Below, piece after piece: positions 10,433-23,598 of a stretch of DNA of 64,000 nucleotides (positions are counted from its first letter, which is position 1; each line of letters begins with the position of its first letter). Source of the stretch: Erythrophleum ivorense (Eukaryota; Streptophyta; Magnoliopsida; Fabales; Fabaceae). A program made the position numbers and the translations under genes. The DNA lies in the NCBI GenBank assembly GCA_026724425.1, contig JAIUCV010000019.1, positions 5,722,211-5,786,210 of the forward strand, read 5' to 3'. The notes below the pieces were generated by a model that searched no databases, had not been told where the DNA came from, and saw only the letters and a program-made list of their open reading frames with translations.

Positions 10433-13400
10433 TGTATAACACCATAATTATATAGTACATCTCATCCCTTGTCTAAGCTCATTTCCAAGAATCATACAAA
10501 TTTTCAAAGAAAGCATTAAAAATAATGAATATTTTTGCGTTGCATAGCGAATAAATTTTTCATCCGATGTCCCGTAGACCATGTGAGCTAATGTATCACA
10601 TTTTCATATTTAATTTCATGGATACAACTTAAATTCATCACCAAAAGTGGCCTAGAACTCGTGCAAATACAAGAAACACATGAAATATCATAGTGTTGCT
10701 TCGGTTAGAATTCCATGGTTTTTGTCACAAACTTTGAAAAATCATAACTAATTCTAGAACAATCAAAATCATGCATTTTTTACCATTGTAAAAAGCTACA
10801 GATGTATACTTTATGTTAAAAATAATTCCAAATCATGAACATAGTATCTAGACCATGTTTGACATGAAAAAGGGTACAGAGGTCCAACTAGCTACTGGTA
10901 CTGATACAGATTTCTGCTACAAACTTAAAAAATGTCCAATTAATTCCACAAAACTCTAATCTATGTAAATGATACAAATTTGGAAAGCTATAGATATTAG
11001 CTAGAGAAAAAAAATTACTTTAGACCAATCTAGGCACGTCCAGGCCTTAAAAACTAATTAAACAATAACATAAGTATGATTAGACACCTGATACTGGACA
11101 AAAACTTCAAAAATATCTCTCTCTAAATATCTAAATGAGGTGCTTCTAGCTGTAACAAGTCATTGGGAAAGTCTAATTTCTCCTTGCAAAATTTTATGGC
11201 AATTGGATATTATTTACCCCATGAATAACAAAGTTTCATTTCGGACCAGAATGAACAGTGCACTGAACTAAAACCAGAAAAATTTCTAACTTCGAAAATT
11301 CATCAAATATTCCATAGACTTCCAAAAATTTTGCACTTTAGCTTTCCAAAAATATCTTAACAAGTTCTAGATGCATGCCAAATTTTAGGCCAAGACGAGT
11401 TCATTTGGACAAAAGTGATATAGCTCACCAATATGGTCAATTTTTGCTTTATATGAGCTACCAAATATGTCCAAATAGCCTCCTTTAATGTTTGGCACCT
11501 CTTAGGTAAGTTTAAAAGCATGAATATAACTTGTATGAACTGCCTAAATGGTTCTAAATCCCATGCATCTTAACTTGGACATTCTACTTCCATTAATACA
11601 CTAGTACACTAAGCCTTATAGAAGCCAAAGTTTCCATTTCTATTAATTTCATACTACATATAGTCTACACAAGAGTTATACATCATTTTACATTCATACA
11701 TGAGCTTACATCTAAAAAATAATATATACAAAGCTACTTTGCTATTCATATGGCCATAAAGAAGTAAAATTTATGCACTTTATTGTCATATTCTTATCTT
11801 TCAAGTTGTTGACTCCCATTATCCTATCCACTTAGTTCACCTAGCATATTAGAACATTGGAGAGGAGGAAATGAGATTCAAAAAATTTCAATAGCTCACC
11901 TCCCTTTCAATCACATGAAAGATGCAAAACAAGTCTTGAAAATGCATGCATGAGCATCATAGAGTGTGTAATCATTCAAGAAGCATTTTTAGTATATTAA
12001 TATTTCATACAAGGCATCCATAGACTTGCTAAATAAGTGGATTAACCTCACCCATTCAGTTATGAATTTTGGACTTGCCTCACCCATTTCTTTAAGAGGT
12101 TTTTGACTTAACCTGACTCTTAGGAGTTAATCTCACTCTTAGGAGACTCTTTACTTTGTCTCAATCAATTTTAAGAGTTCTTGGTTTATCCTTACCATGG
12201 CTAAGGGTTCTTAACTTCACTACACTCAAGAAAATCCAAATAAATATATTAGGCATCATTTGAAAGCATAAAGCATCATTATGGTATCATGGAATAAGAG
12301 CTCATGCTAGAACACTTTTCATAGCTTAAAATACACATACACACATTCAAAGACAAGCGAAGCATACATTCATGCATGAGAGAAGGAGGAGTGAGCTACC
12401 TTGGATGCAACCATACACTTTTCCCCTTGAATTTGTTCTCCCTTCCTCTGCCTCACATACATAAAGGTGTGGGATTGGTTTCTCTTGGCCTAAACACAAT
12501 TTATGGAAGCCAATTAGGTTCATAGAATTAATTTTAAGGCCACATATCTTCCTTAAATATTAACTTGGCATATTAACCCCTTTATGGTGCTAAGAATGCA
12601 CCTAATGAAGCAACACCCATCAAATAAGTTCTAGGCTCCATTTTTTCCTTTCATATATGATTCTTGACTCCTTTTAAGCTTCTTGGAGTCATCATACAAT
12701 TAAAACAAAGAGTTTAACTACATGTTTCTTCTTTAGGTCATATTATGGAATATACAAGGCCAATTCACTTTCTATGGTTTTTAAATTTTTTTCCAAGACT
12801 TTCCTTCATCTTCACTCATCATATATGACTCAAAATTGGGCTTGGAACAAATTAAAACTCTCCCTAGGTACCCTAACTTATTTAGGCCAAGACTATGCTT
12901 GTTTTTGCTACCCTTGGAGTTGTCTTTGTTTTCTTAATGGAAGAAGCATATAGGGAGACTTCTAAGGATCTTAGGAGTTCATTTAAACACTTTTTTATTC
13001 CTGAGAATCATTGTATAAAATCAAATTTTACCAGGAACACTTGAAACCCTAAATTTGCTATCTTAAATTTTCATGGTTATTTGTTAATTCCCTTTGCATA
13101 TTCTTATTCTCCACACTTTTTTTCCTAAGATTTACCCTTGGTTCTGCCCAAAATCCAAGCCCTCTTGTAGTTTCTTTAGTGGGGCAAACCAAGGAGAGAA
13201 GAGGAGCAAGGGGTAGCTATCATGGATGGAAGAATTACCTTGTTTTTCCTTATTTTCTTGCTTGAATCTTTCCTTCTTTGGCCTCCTCTCTTCAAATCCG
13301 AATTTCCCCCCTTATTCTTCCCTTAAAATAGATCTATATACTTCAATATAATTATAGAAAAGAAAGGGAAATGGAGGAGAAGAGGTTTGCTAAAGAAAGA

Positions 13401-14106
13401 GCATGAAAAACAACTAAAAATCTATACCTTTTACCTTTGATTTCTCCTTCTCTTCCTCTCCCTCTTGTGCGCCTCTCTCTTTAGGGTTTTTCTTTGGTTT
13501 AGGGTAGAAACATATGTGGCAAAGTGAGTGGAGAAGTGGGGCACCTTATATGTATAGGTGGAAGGAAGAAAGACTTTTCAAAAATTTTCATTTTACCCTT
13601 CGTTTTTGGCATTTTTGTTTTTTATTTTTTTTAGCTCCTTTTTTAGAACCATCTTTTCCATTATAAAATTTAGGTTCCCAATTTAGTAAAATGCTTTTAG
13701 AATCACTCAAATCGGAGCTAAACCTTCCTGAACAAATCCATCAAAGTTTGGGTATACTAATATTGAAAAATGTCCACTAGAGAGGTTTTAACTGTCCTGG
13801 GGCTTCCCATTATTTTTAGGGCCTGTAAGAACCCCAAGAAACTCAAAAATTTCATTTAAAAAGCCTTTTTGTGTGAATTCCAAAATTTTCTCAAAATTAT
13901 GAATATGACATTACATTTCGTAAGTCTTTCGTTAATTTTTGTTTCTTTATTCTAGCTCTATTTTTCTTTTGGTCTGAGCCTAGGATTCTCATTTTTAGGA
14001 GTCTAGAATGCTACTTAAAATTTTCAAGACCTTAACTGAGTCATTTCAGGGGACTTGCTTTGAAAACGTACATGTTTTCATCGTTTAACAAAAATCGAAC
14101 ATTATA
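10433..14106 (-). mobile_element. Solo LTR, 3.65-kb family, copy 3 (inverted)
   Basis: The plus strand starts TGTATAACACCATAATT and ends CGAACATTATA, the reverse complement of the family ends with small changes. It interrupts the 100-bp array. Flanks are CCGTA (10428-10432) and GTATG (14107-14111); no clean 5-bp duplication is visible, though both sides retain GTA. Inverted sub-repeats lie at about 12050-12230. No internal domains. The TATA region near 13546-13556 is altered. Confidence 0.8.
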
Positions 14107-14530
14107 GTATGAACCTGGTGATATATAATGCATATGAGATGCAAGTTTTGTGTTTTTTCTTTTTTTTTGGATTTTGAAATTTGAAAATTTTTTATTTCGA
14201 AGATATGCACAATTTATGCAAATGAAGTTAACTCTAAACAGAGAAAAAGATGAGGGCATACTCTTTAAACATCCTTAAATTGATTTTAAGTTTTAAATCT
14301 CCCATTTTTTATGCAAACAGGATCCCCTCAAAAGAAAGAGGAAGAGAGGGGACATTATTTCTAAATGTTCTTAGATTGATTTTGAACTTTGAACCCTTTG
14401 TTTTTTGTGTTTACTTATGTGAAGAAAATCACCTCAAAGGAAAGGGAAAGAGAAGGGAAATTATTTTTGGATGTCTTTAAACTAATTTTGAATTTTGGAC
14501 TTTTTTCTTTTTTTTCCTTCAAAATGAATT
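14107..14530 (+). repeat. End of the 100-bp array plus a three-unit 104-bp array
   Basis: 14107-14200 holds a final partial unit of the 100-bp array ('gtatgaacctggtgatatat'). From about 14250, three units of about 104 bp follow, marked by 'taaattgattttaag' (14276), 'tagattgattttgaac' (14373) and 'aaactaattttgaat' (14479), each with a purine-rich 'aaaggaaagggaaagag'-type block. They contain a 76-codon open frame with no recognisable domain. Confidence 0.65.
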
Positions 14531-16193
14531 GATGAGGAAAAATGTGATCCTCTATTTTTTAGTTTTTATCTTTTTTTTTTTTTTTTAAATCAATTTGACT
14601 TGACAAGAAAAATATGCTTTGCATATATACAAATTCAATGCAAGCACATGATGTATGAAAAAAAAAATCTTAAAACTTGCAGAACATAGGATTTTCGGTC
14701 TTTTGTATTTGAAAAAATTTATCATGTCAATTCTTTACTAACTTTAATGAGAAAGGTTAGATTTTTGGTTGTCTATTGAGGGCTTTTAGTTAGCCAAAAA
14801 CATCTCTAATGGAGTATCTATAGTTTAGAAGATCCAAGATTCCTACTTTGACTTATCTTTGTATGAGTTTTCTTGAGGTGATTTGTTTGCTCTTATCCTA
14901 AGATCATTAACTTGATGAGATAGTCTTCTTTTATCAACTCTTCATCATTAATACTTGAATGGTTAATGAGTGAAATTCACTCTTATTTTAGTTAACAATG
15001 TCAATGTAGTCATGTACTAAGGGATACAAACTCATGAGCTTGGAAAGAAAAAAAAGACCTTAAAATTGGAGGAGCATAGGGAATGGTGCAACATGTGGTC
15101 AGATAAGATGATTTTGAATGGAAAAGTAGAATAAACAAAGACTAGATATAATGTAACAGAATAGGAAGATGCCCCAGTTCTAAACTTGAAGTATTCTCCT
15201 TTGAACAAAAAGGAAGTAAAATGCCAAGAAAATGGATATGATAGGATAGTAAAAAGCTTCATTTCTAGATTTGAACTCCTTTTGAAAGAAACAATTGATG
15301 TAATTAAAAATGCATGTTAAAGGTTTATCTTTCAAGAGATTATGATGAATGTGATTATGGCCTTTTCAGGGTTAGAAACCCACTAGGCAAGGGTTAGTTT
15401 AACTAATGCATACCTTCATCATAGTTAACATATGTTTAACTGTGCTATGACATTTCATTAATTACTCTAGTAAACAACGACAATGCATCACTTTCCTTAC
15501 GGGTTTTATTGAATGCATGAATGTGATGAGGAAACGTTTAAAAATGCCCTCCTTTGTCCTAATATAAGTAGACCCTAGGTTGAGATCACTGATTTGCATA
15601 AGTCTGGCTCTAATTATTCGGGAGGTATCTAGAGCTTGACTATTAGTACATTTTTCAAGATAGGTCGATGCCCCCTTAAAATTGTTGGCCCTTAAATTGC
15701 CCCTACCGTAAGATGAAAATCTCACTATATAAATTTGACCTTGAGAGGAAAAAGATCCTACATAGGTCAAACCCATATAACAAGGCACAATCTAAGTGAG
15801 ATCTTCATGATAGCCTCAGAAAGCACAAGGCTTCACAAGAAAATCAATATAAATCTCTACTAACCTACGATACACTAAGACCCGGGTATAGGGCCCATAA
15901 GGTGTATGAGGTATTTGTGTCTCAGTGTTGTGTGTGAGGAGAGCATTTACCTTTTCATCCTATAGACTACCCAACCCTCATCTGCTTGGCAGATTAGCAT
16001 AATAAATGGAAGAGAAAAGCATATGTACATATATAAACAAAAGAAATAAAGTATATATAGATATGGTCATCTATCCTAAGGTTTTATTCACATGTTATCT
16101 AATCCTAATACATATTATATACATAATCAACAAAATAAAATAGATGAAGTAAGCATGTGAATGACATGTTATCTACCCTAATCATGTGAGGCA
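14531..16193. other. LARD interior, non-repetitive, no gene recognised
   Basis: About 1.66 kb without an open frame longer than 108 codons and without gag, protease, reverse transcriptase or integrase motifs. It is flanked by the tandem arrays and by LTR copy 4, so it is taken as the non-coding 3' part of the LARD interior. The frame at 15462-15788 (minus) shows no known domain. Confidence 0.4.
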
Positions 16194-19100
16194 TGTAATG
16201 AACGTAATTTTTATAAAATGACAAAATGAGCCGTATAAAAGAAAGTCCTCTAAAATAACCTAGATAATATCTCAAAAAATTTGGGTAGAGTCCTAAACTC
16301 CTAAAAATGATAATTCTAGGCTTAGACAGAAAGAAAAATAGAGTTAGGATGGAGAAATAATTTGCGACGAAAACTGACGAAACATAATGGCATTTTCATA
16401 AATAAGTATAACTTTTGGAAAAACACATAGAAGGATTTTTTAAATGAAAGTTTTGAATTGCCCAAGGTTTTTAGAGGCCCCAAAAACTATGGAAAGGCTC
16501 GGTACTAGTAAAGCCCTTCCGGTGTATGTTTTTCAACGTCGATTGACCCAAACTTTGATCGGTTTGTTTAGTAAGGTTTTAGCTTTAAATTGAGTGATTC
16601 CAAAGGTATTTTATTACATTGGGATCCTAAATTTTATGATGGAAAAGATAATTCTAAAAAAGGAGCTAAAACGAAGTTGAGACAAAATTGTTATTACTGA
16701 AGGATAAAATTGAAATTTTTGGAAAAGTATGTTTCTAGAAACTCCCACACATTTCTCCTTTCTTCCTTCATCTTCTTCAGCACCAAATTTTCTGCCTAAA
16801 TTTCAAAAATGAAAGCTCTCTTCTAGGTGCACAAAAGTAGGAAAAAAAGGACGAGAAAAATCAAGAAAAAGGTAAGAAAATTTGTAGAATTTCATGCTCT
16901 TCCTTATTCCAATTCTCTTCCTCTCCTTCTTAGCTTTCTCTCAATGGTTTTCTTTAGATGATTGGTTCTATTTTTAGTTCAGAAAGAAAGGGAAATTTTT
17001 GAATTTGCCAAGGAGAAGAGAACCAAGGAGAAAGACACTTGAAAGCTCACTTGAATCCTAGGTAATCTTTGCTTTTTGTTGCATCTTCTCTTCCCTCTCC
17101 CTTTGTGTGCATTTCAGCCAATAACAGAACCAAAGGAAGGAAGGATGTTCTATCCAAATACAAGGAAGGAACAAGGGTTTTAGGCTATAGGGAGATGGAA
17201 TATGGCAAGAAATTCCAAGAAAAACAATAGAAAATAAGTTTAAAAAGTGTAGTATTTTCTAGAGTTTTACAAAATCTAATTTTGTGTGAATGTTTCCTTG
17301 AGCTCCTAAGACCCTTAGAAACCTCCCCAAATGCCTCTCCCATCAAGGAAAATTCAAAAGCTTTAAGAATCCCATTTATGGAGGGTGTCTCGACCACGCT
17401 AGGAAGAAGGAGCTAGAGGATGTTTTAATTTGTTATAGCCTTGATTTGGGACTTTGTATGATGTTAGAAGATGGGAGAAACCATTAGGAAAAATTTAGGA
17501 ACCATGGATTGAGAGATGAGACAATGGTGTCCATAATGATGTTTTGTGAAGCAACTTAGTTTTTCAATTGTGCAATTGATTGTGTGATGGCTCCAAGGAC
17601 CTTAAATGAGTTCAAGAAGTCTAGAAACAATAAGAGAATGGAGCCTAGAACTCGAAATGCAAGAGTTGCTTCATTAGGCCAATTATGGAACCATAATGCC
17701 AAGTATGAAACCAAGTGTGAGTTTAAACTTTAGTTTAATGTCTTGGCTTGCTTCAATTATGTGATTGTGTATTTCTTGTGATGTCTAGGCCAAGAGAACA
17801 ATCAACCACCTAAGTGGTCTTGTGCAATCAAAGAGGAGAAGGAATTAGCAAAGTAAAGCTTGCATTAATTGAAAGGTAGCTCTCCACCTCATTCTCTTGC
17901 ATTCTTGTATGCATATGTATGTTTTTACGTGCTTGTGTATGATTTTGTGATTTGAGAACATGTCACTTGATGTCTTGAGGTTGCATTGGTACTAATGTGT
18001 TGTCTTGAATGCCATTGATTGTGAGAATGGCTCTCAAGGGTGAGGTGATGCCAAAAGTCCTTTAAAGTGGGTGAAGATGTGCAAAAAGTCTCAAAGTATG
18101 GATGAGACTAGACCAAAAGTCCTTTAGATGGGTGAGGCTAGGTCAAAAATCCCAAGGCCAAGAGTGAGGCAAATCCAAAAGTCCTAAAAATGGGGTGAGG
18201 CAAAATCAAAAGTCCCTAGAATATGAAAATGGCTTGATGTGAAAATGTGGCGTGAAAATGTGGCATGAAAATGTAGTATAACCCACTTTATGTTTGCACA
18301 CTTGTGATTTGGATGTATGTATGTTTTGAATGTATGTGTGAATGGGTGTGTGAGCTATTGAGATTCTTGGAATCTCACTCCCTTTTCTCCTTCACTCTTG
18401 AAATGTCTAAGTGGTGCTCAAAACTAAGGAAATGCAAGCTAAGAACATTAAATGGCTACACTTTGTTTATTTTGTAGTCTAACTTGTGATAGAATGTCAA
18501 AAAAGCTTGTACATAGTATTTTTGGTAATGTAAAACCTTGAGCACATGTAATATGATGTATAAACTCTATGTAAACTTTATGTAGCATTAAATCAATGAG
18601 ATTATGTATTTGAACCCTTGAATGGCATGTGTGTTTAGTGTATTAATGGATGTTGAATAGCCAAAATGAGATGTGTGGAATTTGGGACCACTTGGGCAGC
18701 TCCCACAAGTCATAATTGTGCTTTTAAACTTGCTCAAGAGGTACCAAACTCAAGAGGAGGCCATTTGGACTAAAGTGACTCTTGGTAGGGAGTAAAAATG
18801 ACCATTTCATGAGGCTATATCACTTTTTATCCAAATAAGCTCTTCTTGGTTTGAAATTTGGCATGCATTTAGAGCTTGTTGAGAGCTTTTTGGGAAGCTA
18901 AAGTGGGTAATTTTTGGAGGTCTGTGGAACATTTGGCAAATTGTTGAAGTCGAAATTTTTTTTGGTTTTGGTCATTAGTACTGTAGCACTGGTTCGAAAT
19001 TAAATTCTATCACTCATAGGGCAAATGATGTCCAATTGCCATGAAATTTTACATGGAGGAACTAGAGATTTCCAATGACTTGTGACAACTGGAAGCACCT

Positions 19101-19811
19101 CATTGGATGTCTAGAGAGGGAGATATGAATTTTTAAAGATTTCACCTAGTATCAGGTGCTCAAGCTGACCTCAGGTATTGTTTGATTGAGTTTCGAGGTC
19201 TGGGTATGCCTGAACTGGTTTGGAGTTATTTTTTTCCTCTAGCTAACATTCGTAGCTTTCTAGATTAGTATCATTTGCATAGACTGGATTTTTTTTGGAA
19301 TTAATTGGACATTTTTAAAATTTGCTACAGAATTCTGTAACAACACCAGTGAATAGCCTGACCTCTGGACCATTTTGGATATCAAACGTCTTTTGTGTTG
19401 TGTTTCATAGTCTAGACATATTTTTAACATAAAGTAGATATGTTTAAATTTTAAGAATATCCAAGAATGCATGATTTTTATTTTTTTTAAAATTAGTTAT
19501 GATTTTCCCGAGTTTGTGATAGAAATGGCAAAATTCTGGCAAAAAATACAAGTATGAGTTTTATGCTCCCCTTTGCTTCCCATGAGTTATAGGCCACTTT
19601 TGATGATGAAAATGAGTTGTATCTATGTAAATAAATATGATGATGTGATGTATGAGTTCACATGGTCCACGTGATACTGAATGAAATTTTTATACGCGAC
19701 GCAACTCGAAAATAATCAATATTTTAATGTCATTTTCTTGCCTCTCATATGAATTGATTGATATGACGTATGAAGATAGCATGAAATGAGCTAAGAAATT
19801 ATGGTATTACA
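16194..19811 (+). mobile_element. Solo LTR, 3.65-kb family, copy 4, with perfect 5-bp target duplication
   Basis: Starts TGTAATGAACG at 16194 and ends ATGGTATTACA at 19811 (3618 bp). It is flanked by AGGCA at 16189-16193 and AGGCA at 19812-19816, an exact 5-bp duplication. This is the best evidence in the window that the 3.65-kb unit is a complete transposition product with TG...CA ends, meaning an LTR left by recombination between the two LTRs of a full element. The sub-repeat block is at 18038-18220. The TATA box seen in copy 2 is not recognisable here. It is closest to copy 1. Confidence 0.92.
18038..18220 (+). repeat. Sub-repeats inside LTR copy 4
   Basis: About six degenerate 30-40-bp units built on 'gtgagg..a...caaaagtcc', the counterpart of 857-1010. 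Confidence 0.7.
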
Positions 19812-19958
19812 AGGCAAACAACAAATAAAAGGGAGAACTAAAATAAAAGGAAGGCCAGAATATTTTGCAAAACTAACTTAAAACGAGCTTAATATTTTTG
19901 CAAAACTAACTTAAACTGGACTTGACTTTCAAAAATATCCCCAATGGAGTTGTCAAAT
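19812..19958 (+). other. 3' end of the LARD interior, with a putative pre-LTR motif
   Basis: Includes two near copies of 'ttttgcaaaactaacttaaa' (about 19863-19882 and 19899-19918), then 'aaaaatatccccaatggagt' directly before the 3' LTR. From memory, Tat/Ogre-like elements carry a similar 'tccccag.ggagtcgcca' segment at this place, which supports plus orientation. Not verified by alignment. Confidence 0.45.
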
Positions 19959-22686
19959 TATCACACCCGAAAATGCGACCACGTGATGCTAAAATAGAAA
20001 AGATTTTCAAAAATCGAAATCAAAGCAAAAGTAGGAGTCACCACTAAAATTTTATTTTTAAAAGGCAAAACTTTAGAAAAACTTTTTAAAGGAAAAATAA
20101 AAATAACTTGTGAACCAAATACAGGTTCGGGAGTCAGTTGTAAATGGGGAAGATGTTAGGCACCCCACTGCACCCGTTATTAAAAATGGTTACCCTAAGT
20201 TGGTTGTGTAAAATTAATATGGCCTCAAGTCTATTTTAATTCTCCCTAACAAATCACATGCAAAATAAGAAAGAAAGAACTTGAGGAAATAAAATTAAAA
20301 GTAAAAAAGAAAGACATAAATTATTAAAATAAAATAAGACGAAAAAAAATTAAGAAAATAAAATTAAAAGAAAATATTTATTTACAAGGGTGTACTTGAC
20401 TTAGGATGAAAACCTAGAGCCTACGTACCCTACAATAGGGATCAAAGTCTACATAATTTGAAGCAAAAACTATGTTTGGTTGTATTTTTTTTTTTAAAGA
20501 AGAAAGTAAAAATCATGTGGGCTTTCGCAAACAAAACAAATTTGACATTGGTTGATATATTTTTATTTGCAAAAGGAAGAATTAATTTTACTATCTTCTT
20601 TTCTTTTGGTTTTTTATCTTTTTGTTTTTGGTTTCTTGAAGGAAGAAGGCTCATTTGGTTTTCTAAAAAAGGTAATATATTTTTAATTAATATTTGAACT
20701 TTTCTCTCTCTTTTTTTTTGTATGAAAAAAAGCTTAGTTTAATTTCTTAAGAAAAACTATTTATTTTATTTTAAAACCCTTTTCTTTTGAAATTTTATTT
20801 CTTTCTCTCTTTTTTTTTCTAACGTGTTACTTATTGAAGTCTAAAATTGAACAAAAACATTTGATAACTTGATCAAGTGACTGAGGAGACTTATTGTCAC
20901 ACACAGCCCCGGATACCCCTTACATGCCTAAGGAGATACAAGATCCCACATAGAAAATCTAAATCATGACGAATAAAATGAAAGAAAAATAAAATAAAGC
21001 CAGAGTATAACTGTTGGATTAAGACATTTTAAGCAAATGTTACATTTTACAAACAAGACCAGTAGTGTATCCAGGAGATTATCACCTCCCTTTCTGAGCC
21101 TCCCATCAGAAATCTCCCTAAACATTCATTCCAATAATTTACATAGCCTATGTTCCAATTGCTCAGAGAAACACAAAACTGAATGAATTTCAAACTGAAG
21201 GAAGATATTCAAAGCAAACCATATTCATCTAAGTCCAAACATTCCTAACAATGCTATAATTTTTATCAATTCAAAATACAAATCAAGCAATCTAGAGAAA
21301 TAAGGACATTCATACAATCTTTAATTCTGAAACATGTAACCGTTCATCATGAAATTACAGCAAGGGAAAATCAAAGCAAATACATTATGACTCTATCAGA
21401 CTCTGCAGATTCAGCAACCTTGATCAAACACCAATCAGGCATTTCATTAAGCACCCATTGTGCATATCTTGGGACATATACAGAACAATATATTTTAGGC
21501 TCCATCCACAACTAATTGGTATGAGAGTGTCAAGAGAAAGCAAACCAAGTTCATGACTTACCTGTGATGATATTGGGAAAGAGGGGTTCTTCCTCTGCAC
21601 TCTCTTCTCAGTCTTAATCTCTGCCTTTAATCACAGCTCTCCTTTTTTGATGCATTCCTGAAACTCGATTCTCCGTCAAGTTCTGTCCTAGTCTCTCGCT
21701 CTCTGCCTTCCTTAGTCTCCAACCCCTCCCCATCTCAGACCATCTTTCTATATATTCCTAAAGGCCTCTCACCCCGAATAGGATCAAGTATGCTCTCCTC
21801 CTCATCCTTGGTCCTCACTCTCTGAATCTCATTTCCATCTTCATGATATTGCTCTACTACGCCTTTGTTGTTACCTCTTCCTTCATCGATTCGAGTCCCT
21901 ATCTCCCTTTTCCATTTTCACGTTTCTTTCTCTCAGCATGCAATGGTGAAAGGGACATGAAGAAGATGTCAACTCCTCGAGGCCCTGGCTACAAACTGCT
22001 CTATTTAGACCCTTTGATACGCTGGATGATTCTTTCTGTTTTCATGCTCTGCTCTCTGCCTCCCTCATGCTCTGCTGAATAGCAGAGATTGAATGAATGA
22101 ATACCTTGGGTCAAAATGCAAAACCCTACGTTTTGGCCTCCTTCATTTTTCTCGGTGTTTGGTCAATAGGTTCATAGGAAGTGGGCTGAGGTTGTTTCAA
22201 TCTATTTTTTGTTATTATTTGGGCTGGATTTTTTGTTTGTTTTGGTTTTTCTTTTTTTGTCTTATATTTTTTGTTGGATTGTGTTATTCATTAAGATTAA
22301 TAAGCTTGAGAAGGGGTGGTGTTGGTGGACTTGAATGAATTAGGTTAGAGTTGGTAACTGGTTTTTTTTTCTTCTTTTTTCTTTTTTTTAATTAGTCTTA
22401 CATTTTTCTTCTTCTTTTTCTTTCTTTTTTTTTCTTTTCCTTTTTTTTCCTTTTTTCTTTTTTGACTTTTTGTTAAATGATTTTATATTTTAATTCAATT
22501 TTCAATTTTTAGTTTTCTTTTTCTCCTTTTTTGATTGAATTATTTGAACTTTAGGAATTTGAGGGAAAAGAAGTCTAATACATTTTTTTGTAACTTTTCT
22601 TTATTTTTTCATTTTTTTCATATTTTTTCCTTCTTTGATTTTGTTATTATTTTTTAAGTTTGCCAGGGCAAAATATGGTATTCACA
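19959..22686 (+). mobile_element. LARD 3' LTR (about 2.73 kb)
   Basis: Begins near TATCACACCCG and ends near GGTATTCACA, consistent with decayed TG...CA ends. The segment 21446-22686 repeats 2594-3865. Early in the LTR, 20122-20165 ('aggttcgggagtcagttgta' then 'ggggaagatgttaggcaccc') looks like a conserved block known from long plant LTRs. T-rich tracts fill 22200-22650. Near 21446 the uninterrupted 'catttcattaagcacccatt' shows the pre-insertion sequence for LTR copy 1. Confidence 0.65.
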
Positions 22687-23062
22687 CTTAATATATGCCA
22701 AATGGCTTAAAATAAGCATATGACCAACCATATGAATTTGTTATGTCTTTATGAGCTACCTTAAGTATAGCAAACTTGTCTAGTATAAATTTGAGGAATG
22801 AAATAATAAAGATCCTTGTTCATGCATAATTGAGTTATTTGAAGCTTTTTATAGCAAGTAATTCCATTACTAAATGTGTAAATATGATAATGTTGCTATC
22901 ACATAATGAATATGATATGAAATATATGCATATTATATAATAGTATGATAGCACACTTAAAAATTAATAACATATTATTGAAAAATGCAACCACAAAAAT
23001 ATTTTACTAAGATGTTTAATTTTTCTTAAGGATTGTGAACTACGTTAGACTGAGACCCATAA
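22687..23062. other. AT-rich spacer, nothing recognised
   Basis: 376 bp between the end of the LARD 3' LTR and the next LTR-like unit. No coding signal or repeat is recognised. Its last five bases, CATAA (23058-23062), are the left target duplication of the composite element that follows. Confidence 0.5.
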
Positions 23063-23598
23063 TGTAACATTCAGTTCCTCTGTAAATGTGAGAAATGTAA
23101 TATTCGGTTTCTCCGTAAATGTACAAAATGCATAAAATATAAAAGGAAGTCTCTTAGATAGAATGATTTAAGGTCTAATAAAATTAAAGTAATAATTTAG
23201 ATTTCAAATAATGAGGATCCAAAGCAAAAAGTGCCTTGAAAACGGGGCTTGAATAACAAGACAAATTTTAACAAAAATGTAATAGTATTTTCATAATTTT
23301 GGGCACTTTTTAAAAAACTCACAAGAAAAATTTTTAAATAAAAAAAATAAGTTTCTCGGGGTTCTCAAAGGCCCTAAAATTATAAAAACCCCTAAAACAA
23401 TTCAAACCCCTCCAATTGACATTTTACAATGATAGTTGATCTGAACTTTAACTTTTTCATTCAAGAAGGTTTTAGATCCAATTTAAATGATTCCAAAGGC
23501 ATTTTATAAGTTAGAGAACCTAAATTTTATGATGGAAAAGACGATTCTCAAAAAGAAGTTGAAATGAGCTTAAAACGTAAAAGCAAAAAAAAAAGGGA

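Larger units (their letters stand above)
2594..22686 (+). mobile_element. Old non-autonomous LARD-like LTR retrotransposon, heavily interrupted
   Basis: The segment 2594-3865 is repeated in the same orientation at about 21446-22686, giving a 5' LTR remnant and a complete 3' LTR (19959-22686). Between them, 3866-19958 contains three later 3.65-kb LTR insertions. Removing these leaves about 5.1 kb of internal sequence with no gag-pol reading frames, consisting of a 27-28-bp minisatellite, a 100-bp array, a short 104-bp array and unstructured sequence. Long LTRs around a non-coding interior fit the LARD class. The motif just upstream of the 3' LTR (ccccaatggagttgtcaaat) and the LTR end (caaaatatggtattcaca) resemble, from memory, Tat/Ogre-type Ty3 elements; that placement is inference. 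The outer target duplication cannot be tested because the left end is off-window. Confidence 0.65.

Noticed and set aside
15462..15788. 108-codon minus-strand open frame as a gene
   Set aside because: No domain, and it lies in the non-coding interior of the LARD.
20442..20697. Opposite open frames of 70 and 79 codons
   Set aside because: They mirror each other over an A/T-rich low-complexity segment within the LARD 3' LTR; no domain.
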